A stretch of DNA of 64,000 nt from Daejeonella oryzae DSM 19973. GTDB lineage: Bacteria; Bacteroidota; Bacteroidia; Sphingobacteriales; Sphingobacteriaceae. A program made the position numbers and the translations under genes. A model generated the notes under the pieces. The model had not been told where the DNA came from. It searched no databases and was given only the letters and a program-made list of their open reading frames with translations. The stretch is taken from positions 1-64,000 of the forward strand of contig NZ_AUHA01000003.1 in assembly GCF_000422945.1 (NCBI RefSeq), given 5' to 3'. Shown piece by piece: positions 44,165 to 52,940 of the stretch (the first letter of the stretch is position 1; the number at the start of each line of letters is the position of its first letter).

Positions 44165-46210
44165 ATGGAAAATACTTATTTCGAAGATCCTGAATATCCG
44201 TTTTTAGATAAAATCCAAAAATGCATGGGCCTGTTTATAAATCTCAGCCTTGCCTTTTTATTAGCCTTATTATTAATCAGATCATTTGAGTTAATTTACC
44301 TCATCCAAAGCAATAACGTTCCTGCAGATTTAAATAAGATCATTTGGGAAGCGGTGCTGTTTGATATTTTATTCTTCTTTAAAATTCTTCCATTTTTATT
44401 CATTCCATTCCTGATTGTTTTTTTTGGAAGTAATATCAAAAAAGCCAGTTACTGGACTTTCGGAGTTATAGGCAGTATTTTTATCCTGATTTATCTTTTA
44501 CTGATCAAATACTTTTCGGTTGCATTGGTTCCTCTGGGAGCAGATTTGTTTGGCTATTCTATGAACGATATAAAGCAAACCGTTGCCGGATCTCCCAGTA
44601 TGGATACTTTTTCAATAGTTGGTATTCTTGCAGTATTAATAATATTCTGGTTGGTTTTATCTTTTGTGAACCGAAAATCGTTTGTAAAGCCAAAAGTTGC
44701 TATGGTGGTTTTAGTACTAGCCATCTTACTTGTTTATAATGGCTTATCCGCTTTGCCGCCTTCTACCTCCTTTAAATCAGAATTTTCATATAATCTGGCA
44801 GTAAATAAGGCCGCATTCTTTACTGAAAAAACCACGGGATATTTTATAAACAGCGAACCAGAAATAGATATTTATGCCATAAATTATCTCGAAGATGATG
44901 ATGCCACGGGATTTAAGCGCTTTAATTATACCGACAGCAATTACCCGTTTTTACGAACAGAGGACAGCGAGGATGTGCTGGGAAATTTTTTAAATATTGA
45001 TTATGCAAGCAAACCTAATATTGTTTTTATACAGGTAGAAGGACTGGGAAGGGCATTTAGTGGACCCAACTCATATCTGGGCAGTTTCACACCTTTTTTA
45101 GATGAGCTTTCTGAAAAGAGTTTGTACTGGGAAAATTTTGTTGCCTCACAGGGAAGAACATTTGCTTCATTGCCTTCAATTCTTGGATCGCTTCCTTTTG
45201 CCGAAAAAGGCTTTAGTGATTTGGGTGCTAAAATGCCTAAGTTTTTATCGCTTCAAAATATCCTTGCTAAAAATGGGTATCATAATAATTTTTACGGCGG
45301 ATTCGAAATGGAATTTGATAATCAGGGTCAGTTTATGAAAAATGCAGGCACTGATAAGATCGTGGGATTAAAAGATTTTGGAAGCGGTTATCAAAGAAGT
45401 CCAAACGGAGCTTCGGGTATGAATTGGGGTTTTGCAGATCGTGATCTGATGAAAAAGTCATTGCAGATGGAAAGTATGCGTAGGCAGCAACCGTATCTTA
45501 CTTATATAGAAACCATTAGCATGCATACGCCTTACACAATTCCAAACCAGCAGCAGTTTCTTTCAATATTTGAAAAGCGTATGCAGTCACTGGGCTTTGA
45601 TGAAGCAAAAAAAATGAATTACCGTCAATATCAGAATATCTATTCTTCAATCATGTACACTGATGATGCTTTGAGATATTTTTTTGATGAGTATGCCAAA
45701 CTTCCTGCTTATAAGAACACCATATTTATTATAACCGGAGATCACAGGTTACCGGAAATACCCATGTCAACCAAAATTGACCGCTATCATGTGCCTTTGA
45801 TTGTTTATTCGCCAATGCTGAAAAGAACTGCTAAAATACGGTCAATCTCATCTCATATGGATATTACACCTTCATTACTCGCTTTAGCAAAACATAGTTA
45901 TAAATTAAATACCCCATCAAGTGTAACCTGGATTGGCTCCGGTTTAGATACTTCCAGAAATCTTAGAAATATTCATAACTATCCGCTAAAACAAACTAAA
46001 AGTGATCTCCATAATTTTATATCAGGATTGTTTTTTATAGATCAGGATATTTTGTTTTCAATTGGTGATAATATGAGTCTGGTACCTTTAAATGATGAAG
46101 CGAAATTAAACCAGGTTCGCTCAGAATTTAATCAATATAAAGCCAGAAATGATCGTTTCAAAAAGGAATTTAAAATAATGCCCGATCAACTTTACAGTCA
46201 GTTTAAATAG
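44165..46210 (+). CDS. LTA-synthase/sulfatase-like membrane protein
   Basis: This 681-residue protein has about five N-terminal membrane helices (to about 200) and a periplasmic alkaline-phosphatase-like domain (about 270-620). The motifs are IVFIQVEGLGRAF, SQGRTFASLPSI (the likely nucleophile threonine), NNFYGGFEMEFD and FIITGDHRLPE for metal binding. Relatives transfer phosphoglycerol or phosphoethanolamine to envelope polymers, so a modification of the polymer made by the upstream GT2 is plausible. It follows that gene after 6 bases. Confidence 0.85.
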   Translation: MENTYFEDPEYPFLDKIQKCMGLFINLSLAFLLALLLIRSFELIYLIQSNNVPADLNKIIWEAVLFDILFFFKILPFLFIPFLIVFFGSNIKKASYWTFGVIGSIFILIYLLLIKYFSVALVPLGADLFGYSMNDIKQTVAGSPSMDTFSIVGILAVLIIFWLVLSFVNRKSFVKPKVAMVVLVLAILLVYNGLSALPPSTSFKSEFSYNLAVNKAAFFTEKTTGYFINSEPEIDIYAINYLEDDDATGFKRFNYTDSNYPFLRTEDSEDVLGNFLNIDYASKPNIVFIQVEGLGRAFSGPNSYLGSFTPFLDELSEKSLYWENFVASQGRTFASLPSILGSLPFAEKGFSDLGAKMPKFLSLQNILAKNGYHNNFYGGFEMEFDNQGQFMKNAGTDKIVGLKDFGSGYQRSPNGASGMNWGFADRDLMKKSLQMESMRRQQPYLTYIETISMHTPYTIPNQQQFLSIFEKRMQSLGFDEAKKMNYRQYQNIYSSIMYTDDALRYFFDEYAKLPAYKNTIFIITGDHRLPEIPMSTKIDRYHVPLIVYSPMLKRTAKIRSISSHMDITPSLLALAKHSYKLNTPSSVTWIGSGLDTSRNLRNIHNYPLKQTKSDLHNFISGLFFIDQDILFSIGDNMSLVPLNDEAKLNQVRSEFNQYKARNDRFKKEFKIMPDQLYSQFK

Positions 46211-46250
46211 AATTTATTGTGATGGAAATATCAGCTGAAAATTATTGCTG

Positions 46251-47432
46251 TTATTTTTTCTTGGCTTTTAAACCTTCTTCATAATCGTTTAATATCCGCG
46301 TTACGATGGGAGCATAAAATTCCCAGAAAAAACTGGATCGCTCTGCGGCTATATCGTCATTATAAAACATTTTGCGGAAGAAACGGATACCTTTAAAATA
46401 AGAACCTGCCTGCGTTATCGGATTATCTGCAAAGTCACCGCAAAAATAATAGAACTTATAATCGGCACGGTCATGCTCTATAATAGCCGGAAACTGCGGC
46501 GGAATGCCATTTTCTTCGAGAATTTTTCTGCCCCGGGAAGTCACTTCTAAATTGTAAAAAGATAAAATCTGGTTGCTTCTTGAAGTTTGGATTACATCAA
46601 ACCAAAAAGGGTATTTCATAGACTTAGGAATATTATACTTCTCACGGTTATATTTAGAAGTAATAATATGAGGAACTTCTGAATTCAGATCTTTTACATA
46701 TTCCAGAATTACAATTTTTTCATTCTTATTTACAAAAGCGATTCCGGCTTTTTTAAAGGGCCATTTATTGTTGTTTTGCTTTTTGTAATCCCGAAGAAGC
46801 CAAACAGGTAGTTCCTTATTCTGAAGGGTATCAAAAGAATCGAAATATTTGCCAACCCATCCGGTCCATTTTATTTTAAAAGTTTTTTCCATTTCTGCGG
46901 CAATGGCCGGAGAAGTAGGAGTTGCAAACGTGTTAAATTCTGTAATGATCAGCTTTTTTTGCTGTTTCATTTTTTTAATCAGGTGCATATCATTGGCAGA
47001 TAGTCCGCCGTATATTAAACGTTGCCTGTCCGTGATATTTCTTCCTAAAAACCATTCTGTAGAGTAAATTCCATACGTATCTGTAACGTACATCATATCG
47101 CTCAGGGTGCCAATCTGGTCTAACTGATCAGTTGAAAATTTTTCTAATCCTTTCAGCTCGTATTCTTTATTCTCTTTAGGAAAAAATCCGAAATAATCTT
47201 TTTTAACTCCGTAGAGATCATCATTGGTTTTTGAATACTTCTGATTTCTTAATACCCAAGTAAGTGAAGCATGCTCCTGTCCGGCCACATTTAAAACCGT
47301 TTTGTCTACAATGGCTATCACAAGTTTGGTTTTCGGCCACACCAGCCATGCCAGCCACATCCAAACAGGCAACAGCATTACAAAATAAAACAAAAGTACA
47401 CCGGCGGAAAGTCTCCTTTTATTCTTTTTCAT
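46251..47432 (-). CDS. Membrane-anchored protein of unknown function in the polysaccharide locus
   Basis: This 393-residue protein has one N-terminal membrane helix (about 11-33) and a large domain outside the cytoplasm. I do not recognise a family with certainty. GLSANDMHLIKKMKQQKKLI followed by ITEFNTFATPTSP suggests an alpha/beta fold like that of class I amidotransferases, which is a guess. Its start overlaps the stop codon of the YaiO-like gene by one base, which implies joint expression and a role in the same envelope pathway. Confidence 0.7.
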   Translation of the reverse strand: MKKNKRRLSAGVLLFYFVMLLPVWMWLAWLVWPKTKLVIAIVDKTVLNVAGQEHASLTWVLRNQKYSKTNDDLYGVKKDYFGFFPKENKEYELKGLEKFSTDQLDQIGTLSDMMYVTDTYGIYSTEWFLGRNITDRQRLIYGGLSANDMHLIKKMKQQKKLIITEFNTFATPTSPAIAAEMEKTFKIKWTGWVGKYFDSFDTLQNKELPVWLLRDYKKQNNNKWPFKKAGIAFVNKNEKIVILEYVKDLNSEVPHIITSKYNREKYNIPKSMKYPFWFDVIQTSRSNQILSFYNLEVTSRGRKILEENGIPPQFPAIIEHDRADYKFYYFCGDFADNPITQAGSYFKGIRFFRKMFYNDDIAAERSSFFWEFYAPIVTRILNDYEEGLKAKKK

Positions 47433-48694
47433 TAAAATTTATGCTGAAAACTAACGGACCCGTTATATTGATTGCCATAGGTTTTGCTCAGATATTCTTC
47501 ATTAATATAGGTGCCGGTAAATGTAATTACGGATCTCTTTTTAATGGTGTGCGAAAAATCTAACCCAGCTTTAAAGCTGTTTAATAAATTGGGTACATCA
47601 AGTAGTCGAGATCTGTCATCGGGTGAAGCACCGGTTCCCAGGTTGAATCCGAAAAAGTCGTCGCGGTTATCGTTTAAAATAAATCTGACAATCAGGTTTA
47701 CTGACGCAGAAAGCGTACCATCAGAAGGCGTAAGATAGGAGCGGACATTGTAAAAATTATTGCCTAAATATTTTCCCAATCCCAAAACAAATACATCTGT
47801 TGACGTGCTGAACTGCAGGTGCCTGATACCTAGCTCTGCCTCAAAACTTTTTGGTAATGATTTGTATAAAGAAACTCCAACACGGTATTTTGGATAAAGC
47901 CCGTCGCCGCTTAAAGCCGCCGCCGCACCTACGTATGCGTACAGACCTTTTACTATTTGCGGGTAACTTTCTCCCTCTATTTCAGTTCCATGAGAATTAA
48001 ACCGATTGGCATAATTGACTCCCAGTGTATAGGAAAATGATTTATTGCGGTTGCCATAATAAATACCAGCAATTTGCCAGGGATCATCAAATCGCTTATC
48101 AAAATGTATAAATGAATATCCAACACCTATTCTGTGAATCCTTAATCCGTCTTTTAAACTTTCATTTTGTTCTGATACCAGTTTGCTTTCCGGATTTTTT
48201 ATAAGATATTCTGAAGTCAGTTCATACGCTTCTTTGGATCTTTCAAGCGCATTTAATGCCTTTGCTTTTCTAATGATGAAATCTTCTGAGCCGGGATAAA
48301 AATTCAAAGCAGTTTCTGATAACTGCAAAGCTTCAGAATATTGATCGTTGAAATATTCAACATCAAAGTTGGCACTTAACGCATCTTCGTTCTTTGGGTT
48401 TAGAGCAAGAACTTTTTTAAATTCCATACGGGCACTGTCCGGCTTATCGCTCCAGGTATACAATCTTCCCAGAAAAATCCGGATATCAGCGTAATCAGGA
48501 CTGCTTTCTAAAGCCTTTTTGGATAAAGAGATGGCTTTTGGATAATTGCTGTTGTCAAATGCTTCTGTTCGGGCAAGTTTAAAAAGCTCATCAGAATCAA
48601 GATCTTCTTGTGAAAAAACAGTTTTAGAATTGAAAAAAAGGAGAATAAAAGTTAAGCAGAGATTATATGTCAGGAGCGTAGATGTTTTTTTCAT
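47432..48694 (-). CDS. Outer-membrane protein with TPR-like N-terminus and YaiO-like barrel
   Basis: This 420-residue protein has a signal peptide (about 1-28), TPR-like helices (about 35-180; NYPKAISLSKKALESSPDYA, KKVLALNPKNEDALSANFDV), and a C-terminal beta barrel that ends in SFQHKF with the terminal phenylalanine typical of BAM substrates. The layout resembles the YaiO family linked to secreted polysaccharides. It runs opposite to the synthase genes and is transcribed with the next gene. Confidence 0.82.
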   Translation of the reverse strand: MKKTSTLLTYNLCLTFILLFFNSKTVFSQEDLDSDELFKLARTEAFDNSNYPKAISLSKKALESSPDYADIRIFLGRLYTWSDKPDSARMEFKKVLALNPKNEDALSANFDVEYFNDQYSEALQLSETALNFYPGSEDFIIRKAKALNALERSKEAYELTSEYLIKNPESKLVSEQNESLKDGLRIHRIGVGYSFIHFDKRFDDPWQIAGIYYGNRNKSFSYTLGVNYANRFNSHGTEIEGESYPQIVKGLYAYVGAAAALSGDGLYPKYRVGVSLYKSLPKSFEAELGIRHLQFSTSTDVFVLGLGKYLGNNFYNVRSYLTPSDGTLSASVNLIVRFILNDNRDDFFGFNLGTGASPDDRSRLLDVPNLLNSFKAGLDFSHTIKKRSVITFTGTYINEEYLSKTYGNQYNGSVSFQHKF

Positions 48695-48890
48695 TCAGTA
48701 TTATAATACGGTTGGAATATAAAATAGTTATTTACGGCTAAAAAGCTAAAAGGTTCAAATCTATATAATTAATGTATGAAATTTTACAAGCCTTAAACTC
48801 CTTTTTTAACCTCAAAAAAGATTTAATTGGAATCAAATTCTTTTTGATGGCGGGCTTTTAGCTTCTAACATTTACCATTAACTTGGCGCC

Positions 48891-50519
48891 ATGAATATAG
48901 AGTTTAATAAGAACGAAGATATTAATAAACAACTTCTGTACGATGTAAATACCCGGCTAAAGAAAATATATGCCGGTGGTGGTGCAAAGGCCGCCGAAAA
49001 GCAAAAAGCTAAAGGAAAAATGCTGGCCCGCGAACGGATCAGCTATCTGATTGATGCTGATTCTGAATGGCTTGAAATTGGTGCTTTTGTGGCCGAAGAT
49101 ATGTACCAGGAGCAGGGAGGATGTCCTTCAGCGGGTGTTATTACAGGAATCGGATACGTTTCGGGCCGGCAATGCATGATCGTGGCAAATGATGCAACGG
49201 TAAAAGCGGGCGCCTGGTTTCCGATGACAGCAAAGAAAAATCTGAGGGCACAGGAAATTGCCATGGAAAACCGTTTACCAACAATTTACCTGGTAGATTC
49301 TGCCGGAGTTTTTCTGCCCATGCAGGATGAAATTTTTCCGGATAAAGAACATTTCGGGCGTATTTTCCGAAATAATGCCTTAATGAGCAGCAGCGGTATC
49401 GTTCAAATTTCTGCAATTATGGGTTCATGCGTTGCGGGGGGTGCATATTTGCCAATTATGAGTGATGAAGCGATGATTGTAGATGGTACCGGGTCGGTTT
49501 TCCTTGCTGGAAGTTATCTTGTTAAATCTGCCATTGGCGAGGATATAGATAATGAAACTTTAGGCGGAGCAAGCACTCACTGCGAAATATCGGGTGTTAC
49601 AGATTATAAACATCCAAATGATCAGGCCTGCCTGGATTCTATCCGTAATATCATGAGCATGATCGGTGCGCCACAAAATGCGGGTTTCGACCGTATTAAA
49701 TCTGCATCTCCAAAAAAAGAAGAAAAAGAGATCTATGGCATTCTACCAGAAAACAGGGAAAAGCCATATGATATGCGTGATATTATTGAACGCCTGGTTG
49801 ATAATTCTGAATTCGAAGAATATAAGCAATTGTATGGTCAGAGTATTATTTGCGGTCTGGGCCGTATTGATGGCTGGGCTGTTGGAATTGTGGCCAATCA
49901 GCGTAAAGTGGTTAAAAGCAAAAAAGGAGAGATGCAGTTTGGCGGAGTTATCTATTCTGATTCGGCTGATAAAGCTACCCGCTTTATAATGAACTGCAAT
50001 CAGAAAAAAATTCCACTGGTTTTTTTGCAGGATGTAACCGGATTTATGGTTGGCAGCCGTTCAGAACAGGGTGGAATAATAAAAGATGGTGCTAAAATGG
50101 TGAATGCCGTTGCCAATTCCGTAGTGCCTAAATTCACTATCGTAATTGGAAATTCATACGGAGCAGGCAATTATGCAATGTGCGGAAAAGCCTATGATCC
50201 ACGACTGATTTATGCCTGGCCTTCAGCTAAAATTGCAGTAATGGGCGGATCTCAGGCTGCAAAAGTATTATTGCAGATTGAAGAGTCATCCCTTAAAGCA
50301 AAAGGAGAAGAAATAACACAGGAGCGTGAAGACGAGTTGCTTAAAGAAATTACCGACAGATATACCCGCCAAACAACACCGTATTATGCCGCATCACGCC
50401 TATGGGTGGATGGGATTATTGATCCCCTGGAAACCCGAAAGGTAATTTCTATGGGAATCGAGGCGGCAAATCAGTCACCAATAGAGAAGAAATTTAACGT
50501 TGGCGTAATGCAAACTTAA
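48891..50519 (+). CDS. Acyl-CoA carboxylase beta (carboxyltransferase) subunit
   Basis: This 542-residue enzyme carries out the carboxyl transfer step from biotin to an acyl-CoA. DSAGVFLPMQDEIFPDKEHF near residue 137, GIVQISAIMGSCVAGGAYLP, LGGASTHCEISGV and GNSYGAGNYAMCGKAYDPR place it with methylcrotonyl-CoA carboxylase beta-type subunits more than propionyl-CoA carboxylase. The matching biotin-carrying alpha subunit is not in the window. The specificity call is recalled pattern only. Confidence 0.88.
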   Translation: MNIEFNKNEDINKQLLYDVNTRLKKIYAGGGAKAAEKQKAKGKMLARERISYLIDADSEWLEIGAFVAEDMYQEQGGCPSAGVITGIGYVSGRQCMIVANDATVKAGAWFPMTAKKNLRAQEIAMENRLPTIYLVDSAGVFLPMQDEIFPDKEHFGRIFRNNALMSSSGIVQISAIMGSCVAGGAYLPIMSDEAMIVDGTGSVFLAGSYLVKSAIGEDIDNETLGGASTHCEISGVTDYKHPNDQACLDSIRNIMSMIGAPQNAGFDRIKSASPKKEEKEIYGILPENREKPYDMRDIIERLVDNSEFEEYKQLYGQSIICGLGRIDGWAVGIVANQRKVVKSKKGEMQFGGVIYSDSADKATRFIMNCNQKKIPLVFLQDVTGFMVGSRSEQGGIIKDGAKMVNAVANSVVPKFTIVIGNSYGAGNYAMCGKAYDPRLIYAWPSAKIAVMGGSQAAKVLLQIEESSLKAKGEEITQEREDELLKEITDRYTRQTTPYYAASRLWVDGIIDPLETRKVISMGIEAANQSPIEKKFNVGVMQT

Positions 50520-50551
50520 ACCAATTAGATTAATAAATTTTGTATTGGAAT

Positions 50552-50591
50552 AGCTATAAATTACGTTAGTATAATAACATAATTTATAGCT
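50552..50591. repeat. Perfect 12-bp inverted repeat
   Basis: AGCTATAAATTA (50552-50563) and TAATTTATAGCT (50580-50591) are exact inverted copies 16 bases apart. They lie between the carboxylase gene and a small gene starting at 50599. There is no T-run, so it may be an operator or a 5' hairpin rather than a terminator. Confidence 0.5.
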
Positions 50592-50598
50592 GTTTGTC

Positions 50599-50826
50599 AT
50601 GAAAGCTAAACAAAAATCTCATTCATCAGGCCATAAATCCTATGATAAGGGAACAACCCACACTTCCTTCAGTCAAAATAATATTGGCACATTGGGTCAC
50701 GTGTCAATAAAGCATGATGAGGGTAAAGGCAGTTTTAAAAAGGTAAGCGAGTTGGTTAACAAAAGCCGAAAACCTAATGTTGAAGGTTTAGGTGAGAATG
50801 AGGAAAATCATTCAACCCGGTTCTAA
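50599..50826 (+). CDS. Small hydrophilic protein of unknown function
   Basis: This 75-residue protein is rich in Lys, Ser, His, Gly and Asn (KAKQKSHSSGHKSYDKGTTH, QNNIGTLGHVSIKHDEGKG) and looks unstructured. I do not recognise a family. It has no signal peptide or membrane segment. The 12-bp inverted repeat ends 8 bases before its start codon. It may be a stress-type small protein, but that is only a guess from its composition. Confidence 0.5.
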   Translation: MKAKQKSHSSGHKSYDKGTTHTSFSQNNIGTLGHVSIKHDEGKGSFKKVSELVNKSRKPNVEGLGENEENHSTRF

Positions 50827-50985
50827 GATTTCTTTTAATTTTTAAATGGCTGTGTTTTTCTAGTCTATTTTTTCAGCCAAAAGGCTTTTCTATGTTCTAT
50901 CGTTTAGTTGATTTTGGAGTAAATATCCGGATTAGTAAGTGAGGATTTTACTTGATTTTATTATAGAATTTCCTGACAAATACAT

Positions 50986-51017
50986 ATTGCCTGCCCCACT
51001 TGAAAAAACTAAATTTG
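50986..51017 (+). promoter_or_regulatory. Candidate promoter of trxB
   Basis: ATTG (50986-50989) is one change from the TTTG -33 box, and TAAATTTG (51010-51017) fits the -7 box exactly. The spacing of 20 bases is as expected, and the transcript would start about 12 bases before the trxB start codon. Confidence 0.55.
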
Positions 51018-51035
51018 TTTTCCAAAATTTAGATA

Positions 51036-52004
51036 ATGACACAAGAAACTGAACATGTTCAATGCCTGATTATAGGCTCCGGTCCGGCCGGATATACTGC
51101 CGCTATTTATGCTGCCCGTGCAGATCTGAAACCTGTGATGTATACCGGTATTGTTCCGGGCGGTCAATTAACTCAAACTACAGATGTAGATAATTTTCCG
51201 GGTTACCCAAATGGAATTATGGGGCCGGAGATGATGGAAGATTTTCGGAAACAGGCCGAGCGTTTCGGAACGGATATTCGCTTTGGCTATGTTACTAAAG
51301 TTGATTTTTCAACCCAGCCTCACCAGGTTGTGGTAGATGAAAGCAAAACTATAACTGCTGATACAGTAATTATCGCTACAGGTGCCTCTGCAAAATGGCT
51401 TGGACTTGAGAGTGAACAAAAATACAATGGCTTCGGCGTTTCGGCATGTGCCGTTTGTGATGGTTTCTTTTTTAAGGGACAGGATGTGGCAATTGTTGGA
51501 GCAGGTGATACCGCGGCAGAAGAGGCAACTTACCTTGCAAAACTTTGTAAAACGGTGCATATGCTGGTACGTCGTGATGAATTCAGGGCATCCAAAGCCA
51601 TGCAGCACCGTGTTTTAAATACGCCTAACATCATTATTCATTATAATTCCGAAACAAAGGAAATTTTGGGCGACGGAAAAAATGTAACCGGAGTTCGGAT
51701 AGTAAACAATGTAAATTCGGAAGAAAAAACGATTCCCGTAACCGGATTTTTCGTAGCTATCGGTCATAATCCAAATACTGAAATTTTTAAAGGATGGTTG
51801 GATATGGACGAAACTGGATACCTGATTACCAAGCCCGACAGTACTCAGACGAATATAGAAGGTGTTTTTGCCTGCGGCGATGCACAGGATAAATTATGGC
51901 GTCAGGCGGTTACCGCAGCCGGAACTGGTTGTATTGCGGCACTTGAATCCGAACGTTATCTGGCAGCAAAAGAGCATCAGCCTGTTAAATCCGTTATTGC
52001 TTAA
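51036..52004 (+). CDS. trxB: Thioredoxin-disulfide reductase
   Basis: This 322-residue flavoprotein reduces thioredoxin with NADPH. It shows the FAD motif GSGPAGYTAAIYAARA (about 15-30), the redox pair C138-A-V-C141 in SACAVCDGFFF, the NADPH motif IVGAGDTAAEEATYLAK, and VFACGDAQDKLWRQAVTAAG, which binds FAD at the end. The length is normal. It has its own promoter, and thx follows about 100 bases downstream in the same direction. Confidence 0.97.
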   Translation: MTQETEHVQCLIIGSGPAGYTAAIYAARADLKPVMYTGIVPGGQLTQTTDVDNFPGYPNGIMGPEMMEDFRKQAERFGTDIRFGYVTKVDFSTQPHQVVVDESKTITADTVIIATGASAKWLGLESEQKYNGFGVSACAVCDGFFFKGQDVAIVGAGDTAAEEATYLAKLCKTVHMLVRRDEFRASKAMQHRVLNTPNIIIHYNSETKEILGDGKNVTGVRIVNNVNSEEKTIPVTGFFVAIGHNPNTEIFKGWLDMDETGYLITKPDSTQTNIEGVFACGDAQDKLWRQAVTAAGTGCIAALESERYLAAKEHQPVKSVIA

Positions 52005-52104
52005 TCAGGATTATTAATATCTTAAAATATTATCGGTTGTTCTGATGCAAACTATATCATCCTGTGGGTGTTAGCATTAAATAGTGATGTTAATTTCATG
52101 AATT

Positions 52105-52251
52105 ATGGGAAAAGGTGATATCAAAACAAAACGAGGAAAAATTACCAATAGAAGTTTTGGTAAACTCCGCTTACGCAACCCAAATGCAAAGCAGGAGGAA
52201 GCGACCGTTACAGTTAAATCTTCTTCTAAAAAAAAGGATGCCTCCGGTTAA
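52105..52251 (+). CDS. Small ribosomal subunit protein THX
   Basis: This 48-residue protein, too short for most gene finders, begins MGKGDIKTKRGKI and continues with NRSFGKLRLRN, which matches THX of the small ribosomal subunit, known from Thermus and Bacteroidota. The N-terminal 25 basic residues are the conserved part; the Ala/Glu/Lys tail is extra. Its stop codon overlaps the stem of a terminator, so the gene ends its own transcript. Confidence 0.88.
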   Translation: MGKGDIKTKRGKITNRSFGKLRLRNPNAKQEEATVTVKSSSKKKDASG

Positions 52252-52269
52252 AGGGAGGCATTCTTTTTG
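52238..52269 (+). terminator. Rho-independent terminator of thx
   Basis: ATGCCTCC (52238-52245) and GGAGGCAT (52254-52261) form an 8-bp stem with an 8-base loop followed by TCTTTTT. The stem includes the last codons and stop of thx. Confidence 0.8.
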
Positions 52270-52281
52270 CAGTTAAAGTGC

Positions 52282-52878
52282 ATGCGCAGCTTTAACCTCC
52301 GAACCAGAACCGCCCTGATTCTGATCACTTCTATAATAACTATTCTCTTTCTAATTTTTATTGCTTTTTACATTAAGCGACAGTTTGCATTAACGCGGAC
52401 AGTGCTCAATGAAGATATTATGATTGAAAAAATCAGCAATATGGGTAAGCTGGAATTGGTTAAATACTCCATGAAAGATGTGCTGGAGAAAAAAGAACTT
52501 CGAATGATTTTGCCAGATAAGCGGATTTTATTTGTTGCCGCAGGGGAGGTTACCGGTTGTATTGATCTAACCAAAATAAAGAAAGAAGACATCATCAGTT
52601 CAAACGATGATTCGGTAACTGTTTTTTTGCCCGCCCCAGAAATCTGTTACACCAAACTGGATCACCAGAGATCAAAAGTATACGATGTCTCAGGAGTAAT
52701 TTTTCCAAGCGATTCGAAAGATATGGTGGAAGGCATTTACAAACTTGCCGAGCAAAAGTTGCTTGAAAATGCCAAACAGCAAAATATTTTAGGAAAGACT
52801 CAGGAAAATGCGAAGCTTATTTTTCAGCCCATGCTTGAAAATATCTCAGGTAAAAAAGTGACCGTTAAGTTCAGATAA
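52282..52878 (+). CDS. DUF4230 family membrane-anchored protein
   Basis: This 198-residue protein has an N-terminal membrane helix (about 11-32) and a domain with LVKYSMKDVLEKKE, ILFVAAGEVTGCIDLTKIKKEDI and VTVFLPAPEI, as in DUF4230, whose function is unknown. I start at the ATG at 52282 rather than a TTG at 52267, because the latter lies inside the thx terminator. It is followed by the GH20 gene in the same direction. Confidence 0.85.
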   Translation: MRSFNLRTRTALILITSIITILFLIFIAFYIKRQFALTRTVLNEDIMIEKISNMGKLELVKYSMKDVLEKKELRMILPDKRILFVAAGEVTGCIDLTKIKKEDIISSNDDSVTVFLPAPEICYTKLDHQRSKVYDVSGVIFPSDSKDMVEGIYKLAEQKLLENAKQQNILGKTQENAKLIFQPMLENISGKKVTVKFR

Positions 52879-52940
52879 TTTATTTAGGATTATTGAGAAG
52901 GAAATATTTTTATAGATTTGAAGGAACTGATATAATTTTT

